Positions 53,442 to 61,892 of a DNA stretch of 64,000 nt are shown here, in pieces. This stretch comes from an uncultured Bryobacteraceae bacterium (GTDB taxonomy: Bacteria; Acidobacteriota; Terriglobia; Bryobacterales; Bryobacteraceae), in the NCBI GenBank assembly GCA_938027685.1, contig CALJAM010000023.1:1-64000 (forward strand), given 5' to 3'. Below the pieces are notes generated by a model that was not told where the DNA came from, searched no databases, and saw only the letters and a program-made list of their open reading frames with translations. The translations under genes and the position numbers were made by a program. Positions within the stretch are counted from its first letter, which is position 1. The number at the start of each line of letters is the position of its first letter.

Positions 53442-54974
53442 ATGTCTGTGGTGTCCGCGTCCGGCGTTCTCGAACGCCTCGGCATCGAACCCATGAATTC
53501 CGGCGTTTGTTACGGGCCCTGGATCGAACAACCCGGCGGCGGAGAGCTCGAATCCGTCAGCCCCAACGACGGCTCGGTGATCGCGCGCGTGCGCATGGCC
53601 TCGGCTGAGGATTACGAGCAGGTGGTGCGCGCAGCCTCCGAAGTCTTCCAGCACTGGCGCATGTACCCCGCGCCCAAGCGCGGCGAGATCGTGCGTCAGA
53701 TCGGCGAGGAGCTGCGCCGCGCCAAAGAGGATCTCGCCGCCCTCGTCAGCCTGGAAATGGGCAAGATCCTGGCCGAAGGCCGCGGCGAAGTGCAGGAGAT
53801 GATCGATATGGCGGACTTCGCCGTGGGCCTCTCGCGCCAACTCTACGGCGTCACCATGACCAGCGAGCGACCGCGGCACCGCATGTACGAGCAATGGCAT
53901 CCCCTGGGTCCGGTGGGCGTCATTACCGCATTCAACTTCCCCGTGGCCGTCTGGGCGTGGAACGCCCTGATCGCGGCCGTATGCGGCGATTGTGTGATCT
54001 GGAAGCCGTCCTCGGAAACGCCGCTGGCGGCCATCGCCGTGCAGAAGATCGTCAACCGTGTGCTGGAGCGCAACGGCTGGCCGGGCGTGCTTAACCTCGT
54101 CATCGGCCGCGGAGGCGAAGTAGGCGATCGGATGCTGCACGACCGACGCCTCCCGCTCATCAGCTTCACCGGCTCGTGTGCGATGGGCCGGCGCGTGGCC
54201 GAAGTCGTAGGCCGCAGGCTGGGGCGCACGATCCTCGAGCTGGGCGGCAACAACGGCGTGATCGTGATGGAGGATGGCGATCTGGATCTGGCCCTCCGGG
54301 CCGTTCTCTTCGGCGCCGTCGGCACCGCGGGCCAGCGTTGCACGACCATCCGGCGGCTCTTCCTGCAACGCGCCATCGCGGCGCGCTTCACCGAATCGCT
54401 CATCGCGGCGTACCGACAGATCCGCATCGGCCACGCCCTGGATGAGTCCACCCTGATGGGGCCTCTGGTGAACCGCCGCGCCGTGGAGGAAATGATGGAA
54501 GGCATCCAGCGGGCCCGACGCGAGGGCGGCGAGCTCGTCTACGGCGGCCGGCCACTCGATCTGCCCGGCGGGTGCTACGTGGAGCCGGCCATTATTAAAG
54601 CCAAGCCCGAGATGCCCATCCTGCGCGAGGAGCTGTTTGCGCCCGTGCTGTACGTAATCGAGTTCGACGATCTGGAAGAGGCCATCCGCTGGCACAACGA
54701 CGTGCCCCAAGGCCTCTCCTCCGCCATCTTTACGCGCAACTTGATCGCAGCCGAGACCTTCCTGAGCGCCGCCGGCAGTGACTGCGGCATCGCCAACGTC
54801 AACATAGGCACCAGTGGGGCCGAGATCGGCGGCGCTTTCGGCGGCGAAAAGGATACCGGCGGCGGACGCGAAGCCGGAAGCGATGCCTGGAAGGCGTACA
54901 TGCGGCGGCAGACCGTGACCATCAACTGGTCTTCGGAGCTGCCTCTGGCTCAAGGAATCCGCTTCGAGCTGTGA
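53442..54974 (+). CDS. ALDH7-type aldehyde dehydrogenase (aminoadipate-semialdehyde type)
   Basis: 510 residues; GGGAGG precedes the ATG by seven bases. Active-site Cys in AGQRCTTIRRL and Glu in LELGGNNGVIV are present, with cofactor motif SFTGSCAMGRRV. The C-terminal NIGTSGAEIGGAFGGEKDTG and GSDAWKAYMRRQT is characteristic of ALDH7 (antiquitin), the alpha-aminoadipic semialdehyde dehydrogenase. With the adjoining aminotransferase it may complete lysine degradation to aminoadipate. Cytosolic. Confidence 0.88.
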   Translation: MSVVSASGVLERLGIEPMNSGVCYGPWIEQPGGGELESVSPNDGSVIARVRMASAEDYEQVVRAASEVFQHWRMYPAPKRGEIVRQIGEELRRAKEDLAALVSLEMGKILAEGRGEVQEMIDMADFAVGLSRQLYGVTMTSERPRHRMYEQWHPLGPVGVITAFNFPVAVWAWNALIAAVCGDCVIWKPSSETPLAAIAVQKIVNRVLERNGWPGVLNLVIGRGGEVGDRMLHDRRLPLISFTGSCAMGRRVAEVVGRRLGRTILELGGNNGVIVMEDGDLDLALRAVLFGAVGTAGQRCTTIRRLFLQRAIAARFTESLIAAYRQIRIGHALDESTLMGPLVNRRAVEEMMEGIQRARREGGELVYGGRPLDLPGGCYVEPAIIKAKPEMPILREELFAPVLYVIEFDDLEEAIRWHNDVPQGLSSAIFTRNLIAAETFLSAAGSDCGIANVNIGTSGAEIGGAFGGEKDTGGGREAGSDAWKAYMRRQTVTINWSSELPLAQGIRFEL

Positions 54975-54981
54975 GGAAGAC

Positions 54982-55680
54982 ATGCGGCGGGGCTCCGCGG
55001 CGTTGATCGTGCTGACTCTGACCGGGCTGGGCACAGCCCAGGCCGGCTGGCGCGCGGCGGCGTATCTGGGCGGCGCCGTGAACCACGAGGCCCGCCTACG
55101 CCTGGAGCAACCGGCGCGCGCGACACGGCTCGATCTCCGCGGCGTTCGCTACGAGGGCCGGTCCTTCCAGCCGCCCGTTTACTACGGCTACCGCCTTGGC
55201 TACTTCTTCGGTCGGTTCGGCCTGGAGGCCGAGTTCGTCCACCAGAAGATTTACGCCCAAGCCGAGCGCACGGTGGAAGCGCGAGGGACTTTTCGCGGCG
55301 AGCCGGTGGCCGGTCGCTGGCCCATGGAACGCTTCGTCGAGCAGTTCTCGATCTCGCACGGCCTGAACATGCTGCTTGCGAACGCAGTCTGGGAGCAGCG
55401 GCTGGGCAGGCGGAGCTTCCTGCTACTGCGTCTCGGTGTGGGTCCCACCGTACCTCACCCGGAAAGCTCGATCCAGGGCGAAGCGCGCCAGGATTACCAG
55501 CTGGGCCGGGCCGCCATCCAGGCCGCCGCGGGCCTGGAATTCCGCCTGTGGCGCGGGTTGCACGCTATGAGCGAGTACAAATTCACGCGCACGCGACAGA
55601 GGGTCGAGATTGTAGCTGGCCAGGCCGAGACGATCGTGCGCAGTCACCACGCCGTCTTCGGAGTCGGCCTTCGTTTCTGA
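54982..55680 (+). CDS. Small outer-membrane beta-barrel protein
   Basis: 232 residues. GAGGAAG lies just upstream of the ATG. Signal peptide 1-21 (AALIVLTLTGLGTAQA). The mature chain shows alternating strands: VYYGYRLGYFFGRFGLEAEF, SFLLLRLGVGPTVPH, LGRAAIQAAAGLEFRLW, and ends in HAVFGVGLRF, with the C-terminal Phe that BAM recognises. An eight-stranded barrel is likely. It starts 7 bp after the ALDH gene and may be transcribed with it. Function unknown. Confidence 0.7.
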   Translation: MRRGSAALIVLTLTGLGTAQAGWRAAAYLGGAVNHEARLRLEQPARATRLDLRGVRYEGRSFQPPVYYGYRLGYFFGRFGLEAEFVHQKIYAQAERTVEARGTFRGEPVAGRWPMERFVEQFSISHGLNMLLANAVWEQRLGRRSFLLLRLGVGPTVPHPESSIQGEARQDYQLGRAAIQAAAGLEFRLWRGLHAMSEYKFTRTRQRVEIVAGQAETIVRSHHAVFGVGLRF

Positions 55681-55700
55681 ATTCGTAATATGGTCTAGCC

Positions 55701-58217
55701 ATGCCTTCCACTTTGCGCTGTCTGCTTGCCTTATTGGCCTGCGTCGCACCTGCGGCCGCCACCGGCGGATTGACCCTGGTAGCCGACGGCCGCTCCCCTT
55801 ACACCATCGTCATCGCACGCGACGCCTCCCCGTCCGAGCGCCGCGGAGCGCAGGAGCTCCAGCGATTCCTTGAGGAAATGTCGGGCGCGCGCCTTCCCAT
55901 CGCCGGCGAGGAGACTCGGCCCCGCGGCCCCTACATCCTGCTCGGCCGCAGCCGTCTGCTCGAGCGGCTGGGCGTGCGCGTTCCGTGGGAGACGCTCGGA
56001 CCCGAGGGTTTCCTGCTGAAGACGGCGGGGCGACATCTTGTCATCGCAGGCGGACGACAACGGGGCACGATGTACGGCGTCTACGTTTTCCTGGAGAAAC
56101 TCGGCTGCCGCTGGTTCACAGCCGAGGTCAGCCGGATCCCCAAGTCTCCGACGATTCGCATCCCGCCCCTCGATGAAACACACAGGCCTTCCTTCGAGTA
56201 TCGCGAGCCCTTCTTTTACGAAGCTTTCGACAAAGACTGGGCGGCACGAAACCGGATGAACGGACACTTCCTCAAACTGGACGAATCCACCGGCGGCAAG
56301 ATCCAGTATCACCCGTTCGTCCACAGCTTTTATGCTTTACTGCCGCCCGAGAAATACTTTCGCGAACATCCCGAGTACTACTCGCTGATAGCCGGCAAGC
56401 GACGGGCCGAACGAGGGCAGCTCTGCCTGACCAATCCCGACGTGCTCCGGCTCGCCACCGAACAGGTTCTGCGCTGGATCCAGGAGCATCCCGAAGCGAC
56501 CATCATTTCGGTCTCCCAGAACGATTGGACGGGATGGTGCGAATGCGACAACTGCCGCCGCGTCGAAGAGGAGGAGGGCGGCGCGCACTCCGGCCCCGTC
56601 CTGCGCTTCGTCAACGCGCTGGCCGCGGAGATCGAGAGGAAACATCCTGACAAGCTCATCGACACGCTGGCCTACTGGTACACGGAGGAGCCTCCCGCAA
56701 AGGTGCGTCCGCGGCGAAACGTGCGCGTACGCCTGTGCCCCATCCGCGCTTGCGAGGCCCATCCTTACGAGAGCTGCGACCGCAACGCCTATTTCATGAA
56801 GCGCCTGAAGGCCTGGTCGCAGATCACCAACCAACTCTACATCTGGCACTACAACACCAACTTCGCGCACTATCTGCTGCCCTTCCCCGATTTTGACGAG
56901 CTGATTGCCGACATTCCCATGTATCACCGGCACGGCGTGGTGGGCCTCTTCATGGAGGGGGCCTACGCTCCGGGGGGCGGCGGGGAGATGGCCGAGCTGC
57001 GCTCCTATGTCATGGCGCGGCTGCTCTGGGACGTAAAGGCTGACGCGCGTAAGGCCATGGAGGAGTTCATGGAAGCCGTATACGGCCGCGCCGCCCCGCG
57101 CATCGCCGAGTACCTGGAGCTGTTGCATCGGCAGGTGCGCTTCCCCCCTCGCGGTCGCGGCCACCATCTCTGGATCTATCAGGGGCCGACGGCGCCGTAT
57201 CTGGAGGCCGATTTCCTCACGCGGGCCCGCGAATTGCTGACCCGCGCCGAGCAGGAGGCTGAAAACGAGACGGTGCGCCGCCGCGTCCGCAAGGTGCGGC
57301 TCTCCATCGACTACGTGGAGCTGCTGCGCGCCATGACGTTCGAGCTCCGCGACGGATGGTACCAAATGCCGTCGGCGGCGCGGGCGGACGTGCTGGAACG
57401 CTTTCCCAAGTTTCTTAGTGAAGTGCGCAGCTTCGGCATCCAACAGCTGCACGAAGGTCGCGGCCTGGAGTACGACGAGAAGGAATTCGAGCGCCGTCTG
57501 CGCCGCTTCGGCGTTTTCACGCTGGAAAACGACGCGCTGCGCGTCGCGGTGGTTCCCGAACTGAACGGCCGCATCGTGCAGCTCGTTCACAAGCCCAGCG
57601 GAACCGAGCTGCTGCGCCGGCCCGATCCGGGCGATGCGGGCTACCCCAACGTCAGCGGGCTGTTCGTTTCCCTGCACCCCGATTACCAGGCGCGCTCGTG
57701 GCAGGTAAACTGGCAGGTCCTCAACGCCGGCCCCCACCGCCTCGAAATGAGCGGGATATGCGCCAATGGCCTGAAGCTTACCCGCCTAATCCGGCTGGCA
57801 GGGAACGAGGTCAGAACCGAGACGGAAGTGCGCAACGACGGCTCAGCGCCCCTCCAAGTCGCCCTGCAGAGCCGGGCGGATTACGCGGCGGGACCGGTTA
57901 CCGACCCCAGGGTCGCCGTGATTTACCGCAGCCGTGACGGCCGGCTGATCGACCGCACGTTGTTCGAGCCTGGCGAAGAGACACGAAGGGGCGAGCCGCT
58001 GGATGGCGGGGCTTGCCCGGACGGCGTCTGGCGCGCGCTCCACCGAGCCGGCGGCCCCGTGCTGGTGAATCGCTTCCCGAACGCTCAGGTGCACCGCGCG
58101 GTACTCGACTGGACGGTACAGGGCGAGAACCGCATCGGCCTGATCCTCTGGAGCCCGGAACACACGCTGCAGCCGGGCGAAGCCCTGCGATTGGAAGCGG
58201 CCTACGCCGTGGAATAA
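55701..58217 (+). CDS. DUF4838 (alpha-glucuronidase-like) exported protein
   Basis: 838 residues. Signal peptide about 1-20. Residues about 25-150 resemble the N-terminal domain of alpha-glucuronidases and hexosaminidases (YTIVIARDASPSERRGAQEL, RFLEEMSGARLPIAGEETRP, GTMYGVYVFLEKLGCRWFT). The DUF4838 TIM barrel follows, with ISVSQNDWTGWCECDNCRR as its clearest motif. The C-terminal third is beta-rich. DUF4838 proteins are found in gut and soil bacteria near glycan genes; activity is mostly uncharacterised. It overlaps the convergent URO-D gene by 16 bp. Confidence 0.8.
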   Translation: MPSTLRCLLALLACVAPAAATGGLTLVADGRSPYTIVIARDASPSERRGAQELQRFLEEMSGARLPIAGEETRPRGPYILLGRSRLLERLGVRVPWETLGPEGFLLKTAGRHLVIAGGRQRGTMYGVYVFLEKLGCRWFTAEVSRIPKSPTIRIPPLDETHRPSFEYREPFFYEAFDKDWAARNRMNGHFLKLDESTGGKIQYHPFVHSFYALLPPEKYFREHPEYYSLIAGKRRAERGQLCLTNPDVLRLATEQVLRWIQEHPEATIISVSQNDWTGWCECDNCRRVEEEEGGAHSGPVLRFVNALAAEIERKHPDKLIDTLAYWYTEEPPAKVRPRRNVRVRLCPIRACEAHPYESCDRNAYFMKRLKAWSQITNQLYIWHYNTNFAHYLLPFPDFDELIADIPMYHRHGVVGLFMEGAYAPGGGGEMAELRSYVMARLLWDVKADARKAMEEFMEAVYGRAAPRIAEYLELLHRQVRFPPRGRGHHLWIYQGPTAPYLEADFLTRARELLTRAEQEAENETVRRRVRKVRLSIDYVELLRAMTFELRDGWYQMPSAARADVLERFPKFLSEVRSFGIQQLHEGRGLEYDEKEFERRLRRFGVFTLENDALRVAVVPELNGRIVQLVHKPSGTELLRRPDPGDAGYPNVSGLFVSLHPDYQARSWQVNWQVLNAGPHRLEMSGICANGLKLTRLIRLAGNEVRTETEVRNDGSAPLQVALQSRADYAAGPVTDPRVAVIYRSRDGRLIDRTLFEPGEETRRGEPLDGGACPDGVWRALHRAGGPVLVNRFPNAQVHRAVLDWTVQGENRIGLILWSPEHTLQPGEALRLEAAYAVE

Positions 58218-59233
58218 TCCTGCGGCCGGTGCTCGTGCGCGTAGCGAGCCATGGCGCGCATGTTCTCGTGCGGGGTGTCGCGGACGACCTCGCAGCCGGC
58301 ACCGACGATGAAGCGCGGTCCGGCCTCGCGGTGGCATTGCGCGACGGCATCCCAGACGATCTCGGGCGTTCCGTTGCGCAACACCCCCACCGGCTCGATG
58401 TTTCCCAGCAGCATTTGATCCGGTCCCATCACGCGCCGCGCCTCGCCCACGGGGGCCAGAAAATCCAGATCCACGATGTCGGCGCCCAGCCTTCCCATGC
58501 CCTCGTACAACTTGCGCGTACGCCCGCAGATGTGCAGCCGAACCAGGCCGCCCATGGCGTGGAGCCCGTCCACCAGCTTCTTCTGGTACGGCCACACAAA
58601 CTCGTAGTAAAAGCGGGGACCGACCAGCGAGGCAGCGGCGTCGCCCACGCCCATCAGATCCGCGCCCGCCTGGAATTGCGCACGCGCGAACTCCAGCTCC
58701 ATCTCCACACAGAACTCGAACAGGTCGCGCACGAAGCCGGGATCGTCTATGAAATCGAGCATCAGCGTGTTGATGCCGCGCAGGTCGGCGCCCATGGCGC
58801 ACGGGCCTTCGATCCAGCCCTCGACAATCTTCTCGCGACCCACGCGCTCCTTCAGAAGCGCGACGCCCCGGACGCGGTCGGTCATGCGCCCGCCGCCCAA
58901 AGGGTCCGGCGGTTTCAGGCGCGCCAGCCTGCTTTTGTCCGCCAGCAGGGCTTGCGACTCGACGATGGCCGGGGGTTGATCTTCGAACCACTCGATGGTG
59001 CCGCCCAGATCGGCGGTCTCGCGCGCGGGGTCGGAAATGGCCGAAACATGATCAAACCCAAATGTTTCGGCCACGCGGATCTGCGCGTCGGCCAGCACCC
59101 TGTGATCCTGCACGTACTCGCGGTAACGCACGCCCAGCAGATCGGCGGCGAACATCATCGTGATGGGCATCAGGGGCAGCCGGTCGACCGGCTCGCCCCT
59201 GAGGTGGGCCAGAATCCGTTCACGTCCCGTCAT
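58202..59233 (-). CDS. Uroporphyrinogen decarboxylase-like (MtaA/CmuA-type) protein
   Basis: 343 residues of the URO-D fold. The N-terminus MTGRERILAHLRGEPVDRLP is the usual opening. The HxC zinc motif LHICGRTRKLYEG and the Gly-Asn-Glu strand LLGNIEPVGVLRNG point to the MtaA/CmuA methyltransferase subgroup, not HemE. Such enzymes move methyl groups between corrinoid proteins and thiols. No corrinoid protein is encoded nearby. A related demethylase or decarboxylase function is possible. Confidence 0.8.
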   Translation of the reverse strand: MTGRERILAHLRGEPVDRLPLMPITMMFAADLLGVRYREYVQDHRVLADAQIRVAETFGFDHVSAISDPARETADLGGTIEWFEDQPPAIVESQALLADKSRLARLKPPDPLGGGRMTDRVRGVALLKERVGREKIVEGWIEGPCAMGADLRGINTLMLDFIDDPGFVRDLFEFCVEMELEFARAQFQAGADLMGVGDAAASLVGPRFYYEFVWPYQKKLVDGLHAMGGLVRLHICGRTRKLYEGMGRLGADIVDLDFLAPVGEARRVMGPDQMLLGNIEPVGVLRNGTPEIVWDAVAQCHREAGPRFIVGAGCEVVRDTPHENMRAMARYAHEHRPQDYSTA

Positions 59234-59327
59234 GTCGCTTGCGCTCCGCAGGAGGCGCGCTGCCCGGGCCCGCCGACCCTTTCAAGCCGAAGCGGGCGTT
59301 CGGTCTTCCGCCATCGAGTATAACCTC

Positions 59328-60440
59328 TCAGGCAAACAGATCCGAGGCCACGTCCGCCACGCGCACCGAGCGACGCTCCGCGAGCGAACGGTAGCAGGCC
59401 TCCACCAAACTCATAGTCCGAAGATTGTCGCGCCCGCTGATCGAAGGCGTACGCCCCATGGTCAGCGCGTCCAGCAGCTCGCCCATGGTGCCCGCGAAAG
59501 CGTCGGGAAACCAAGCCTCCTTCCATCGGGGCGAAAACCAGACGCCGGGCTGCGAACGCAGAGTGAAGTCCAGGGTGCTGGGGACGACGTTGGGCCATGC
59601 GGGCCAGCCGATCGTTCCCCGGGCCATTCCCTCCGTGCCCTCCGCACGCCAGCGGACGAAGTTGTCGGCGGCCGCACCTTCCAGCACGGGGCCGGCGTAA
59701 ACGTCATCGAGAGCCGCGGCACGTAGCCCGCTCGCATATTCCAGTACGTAGAGCACGATGCCGTCGGTGTGGGGAAAGTCGGCCCGCGGATCCCTCCGAG
59801 CGCTGGCGAAGAGGCTTTCGGGCTCGCCGAACAGGAAACGGAAGGCGTCCAGATGATGGATGCTCATCACGGGCAACGTCAGACGATCGGTACGCCGCTT
59901 CCAGTCCGCGTAGCGCCGGGGCGCACGCATCTCGATGGTCGCCAGCACCGGCTCTCCCAGCCAACCGCGCGCGAGCAGCGTGCGCAGGGCGCGGATGGAA
60001 GGATCCCACCGCATGTTCTGGTTGACCGCCAGCACGACGCCGGCGCTGTCGCATTCCTCGACGAGCCTCCGCGCCTCTTCCAAAGTCAGAGCCAGGGGCT
60101 TCTGCGCGAGAATGGCGCGAACCCGGCGAGGTCTCTCCAGAATCCGCCGCACCACGCTCGGCTGTTGGTCGGGCGGGACTGCGATGTCCACGACCTCGAT
60201 TTCGGAATCTTCCAACAGTTCATCGACGCCCGTGCAGACGCGTGGCACGCCGCGCAGTCGGGCCACCTCCCGCGCCCGGCTCGCATCGACGTCCGTGATG
60301 GCCAGCACGCGGAAGCCGGCCTTGCGGTACGCGACCAGATGCAGATCCCGAACGACGAAACCCGCGCCGACGACCCCTATCCCGTAGTCCCCTCGGGCGG
60401 GCGGCGTTGCCGTGTGCTCCAGATCCAAGTTGAGCGACAT
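59328..60440 (-). CDS. Gfo/Idh/MocA-family oxidoreductase
   Basis: 370 residues from the ATG at 60440 (in-frame ATG at 60461 also possible). GIGVVGAGFVVRDLHLVAY is the Rossmann motif, VVDIAVPPDQQPSVVRRIL and LAQKPLALTLEEARRL carry the catalytic Lys region (AQKP instead of EKP), and NQNMRWDPSIRALR follows. It is divergent from the sulfatase gene (39 bp between starts), so the two may share a promoter region. Substrate unknown. Confidence 0.85.
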   Translation of the reverse strand: MSLNLDLEHTATPPARGDYGIGVVGAGFVVRDLHLVAYRKAGFRVLAITDVDASRAREVARLRGVPRVCTGVDELLEDSEIEVVDIAVPPDQQPSVVRRILERPRRVRAILAQKPLALTLEEARRLVEECDSAGVVLAVNQNMRWDPSIRALRTLLARGWLGEPVLATIEMRAPRRYADWKRRTDRLTLPVMSIHHLDAFRFLFGEPESLFASARRDPRADFPHTDGIVLYVLEYASGLRAAALDDVYAGPVLEGAAADNFVRWRAEGTEGMARGTIGWPAWPNVVPSTLDFTLRSQPGVWFSPRWKEAWFPDAFAGTMGELLDALTMGRTPSISGRDNLRTMSLVEACYRSLAERRSVRVADVASDLFA

Positions 60441-60479
60441 ACGGCGGGCATGATATAACAAGGCCGCCTCGAGGAGAAC

Positions 60480-61883
60480 ATGTCAAACTTACTCGGTCGC
60501 CGCGAGTTTCTGGCCCTAGCCGGCGGCGCGGCCTTGGGCTTCGCTGTCCCTCGCCCCAACTTCGTCATCGTGCTCTGCGACGATCTCGGCTACGGCGACC
60601 TGGGTTGCTACGGCAGCACGCGCATCCGCACGCCCCACCTCGACCGCTTCGCCGGGCAGGGCGTCCGTTTCACGGACTGTTATTCGGCTGCGCCCGTTTG
60701 CTCGCCGGCTCGCGCCGCCCTGCTCACCGGCCTCGTCCCCGATCGCGTCGGTGTTTACAATTGGATCCCCGAAGGCAGCGTGATGCACCTGCCCCGCGGC
60801 CAGGCGACCTTCGCCCAGGCGCTTCAGCGCGCAGGCTACGCCACCTGTCACGTCGGCAAGTGGCACTGCAACGGCAAATTCAACTCGCCCGAACAGCCGC
60901 AGCCGTCCGATCACGGCTTCGATCATTGGTTCGCGACGCAGAACAACGCCGCCCCCAGTCACGCCGATCCGGTGAACTTCGTTCGCAATGGCAAGGCCGT
61001 CGGTCCGCTCCGAGGCAATGCAAGCACCCTGGTCGTCACCGAGGCCATCGAGTGGCTGCGCCGCCTGCCGCCGGGGAAGCCCTTCTGCCTTTTCCTCTGC
61101 TTCCACGCCCCGCACGAGCCGATCGCAGCCGATCGGGAATTCCTCGAGCTCTACCGCGGGATGGCGGAGCCGGGTGAGGCGCTCTACTGCGCCAATGTGA
61201 CGCAGATGGATCATGAGTTCGGACGCCTGATGCGCTACCTCGACGAGTCCGGCCATGCCGACCGTACGTTGGTGTTCTTTACCAGCGACAACGGGCCGGA
61301 AACGCTCAACCGTTACAAAGGCGCCTGGCGCTCGTACGGCTCGCCGGGGCCCTTACGCGGCATGAAACTGCACTTGTACGAAGGGGGCATCCGCGTGCCC
61401 GGCCTGCTGCGCTGGCCCGGGCGGGCACAACCCGGGCGAACGATCGCCGAGCCGATTTCCGGCTTGGATCTGTTCCCAACTCTCTGCGCCGCCGCCGGCA
61501 TCGCGACGCCCAGAGGCCTGGACGGAGCCAACATCCTGCCGGCCTTCGACGGTCGGCCCCTCCGTCGCGATAAGCCGCTTTACTGGCATTACTACAACGC
61601 TCTCAGCCGCCCCAAGGCCGCCTTACGCGTGGGCAACTGGAAAATTCTGGGCATCCCCGACCGCGCTACGCCCCGACCGGCAGGCAGCGTCTTCGATCCG
61701 GCCCAGGACATGCCCTACATCAAACAGGCTCGTCTGGTGGAATTCGAGCTGTACGACCTGGCGAGCGACCCGGCCGAGGCCAACGATCTGGCGGCTCGCG
61801 AAGCGGGACGGCGAAAGCGGTTGGCCGCACAACTGGCAGAGATGCATCGCCAGGTTCAAGCGCAAGGCCCCGTCTGGAAGTAA
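60480..61883 (+). CDS. Tat-exported sulfatase (formylglycine, Cys type)
   Basis: 467 residues. A twin-arginine signal (GRREFLALAGGAALGFA) is followed by FVIVLCDDLGYGDLGCYG and the formylglycine site C74-S-P-A-R (VCSPARAALLTGLV). CHVGKWHCNG and FFTSDNGPETLN are the other sulfatase motifs. It differs from the first sulfatase in this window in the CxPxR site (CSPAR against CTPSR). Substrate unknown; a sulfated glycan is likely. The stop is 9 bp from the convergent SMC gene. Confidence 0.9.
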   Translation: MSNLLGRREFLALAGGAALGFAVPRPNFVIVLCDDLGYGDLGCYGSTRIRTPHLDRFAGQGVRFTDCYSAAPVCSPARAALLTGLVPDRVGVYNWIPEGSVMHLPRGQATFAQALQRAGYATCHVGKWHCNGKFNSPEQPQPSDHGFDHWFATQNNAAPSHADPVNFVRNGKAVGPLRGNASTLVVTEAIEWLRRLPPGKPFCLFLCFHAPHEPIAADREFLELYRGMAEPGEALYCANVTQMDHEFGRLMRYLDESGHADRTLVFFTSDNGPETLNRYKGAWRSYGSPGPLRGMKLHLYEGGIRVPGLLRWPGRAQPGRTIAEPISGLDLFPTLCAAAGIATPRGLDGANILPAFDGRPLRRDKPLYWHYYNALSRPKAALRVGNWKILGIPDRATPRPAGSVFDPAQDMPYIKQARLVEFELYDLASDPAEANDLAAREAGRRKRLAAQLAEMHRQVQAQGPVWK

Positions 61884-61892
61884 CTAACGATC

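Noticed and set aside
53085-55034. Open frame of 649 codons on the minus strand
   Set aside because: Antisense to the aminotransferase and ALDH7 genes, both of which have intact catalytic motifs on the plus strand.
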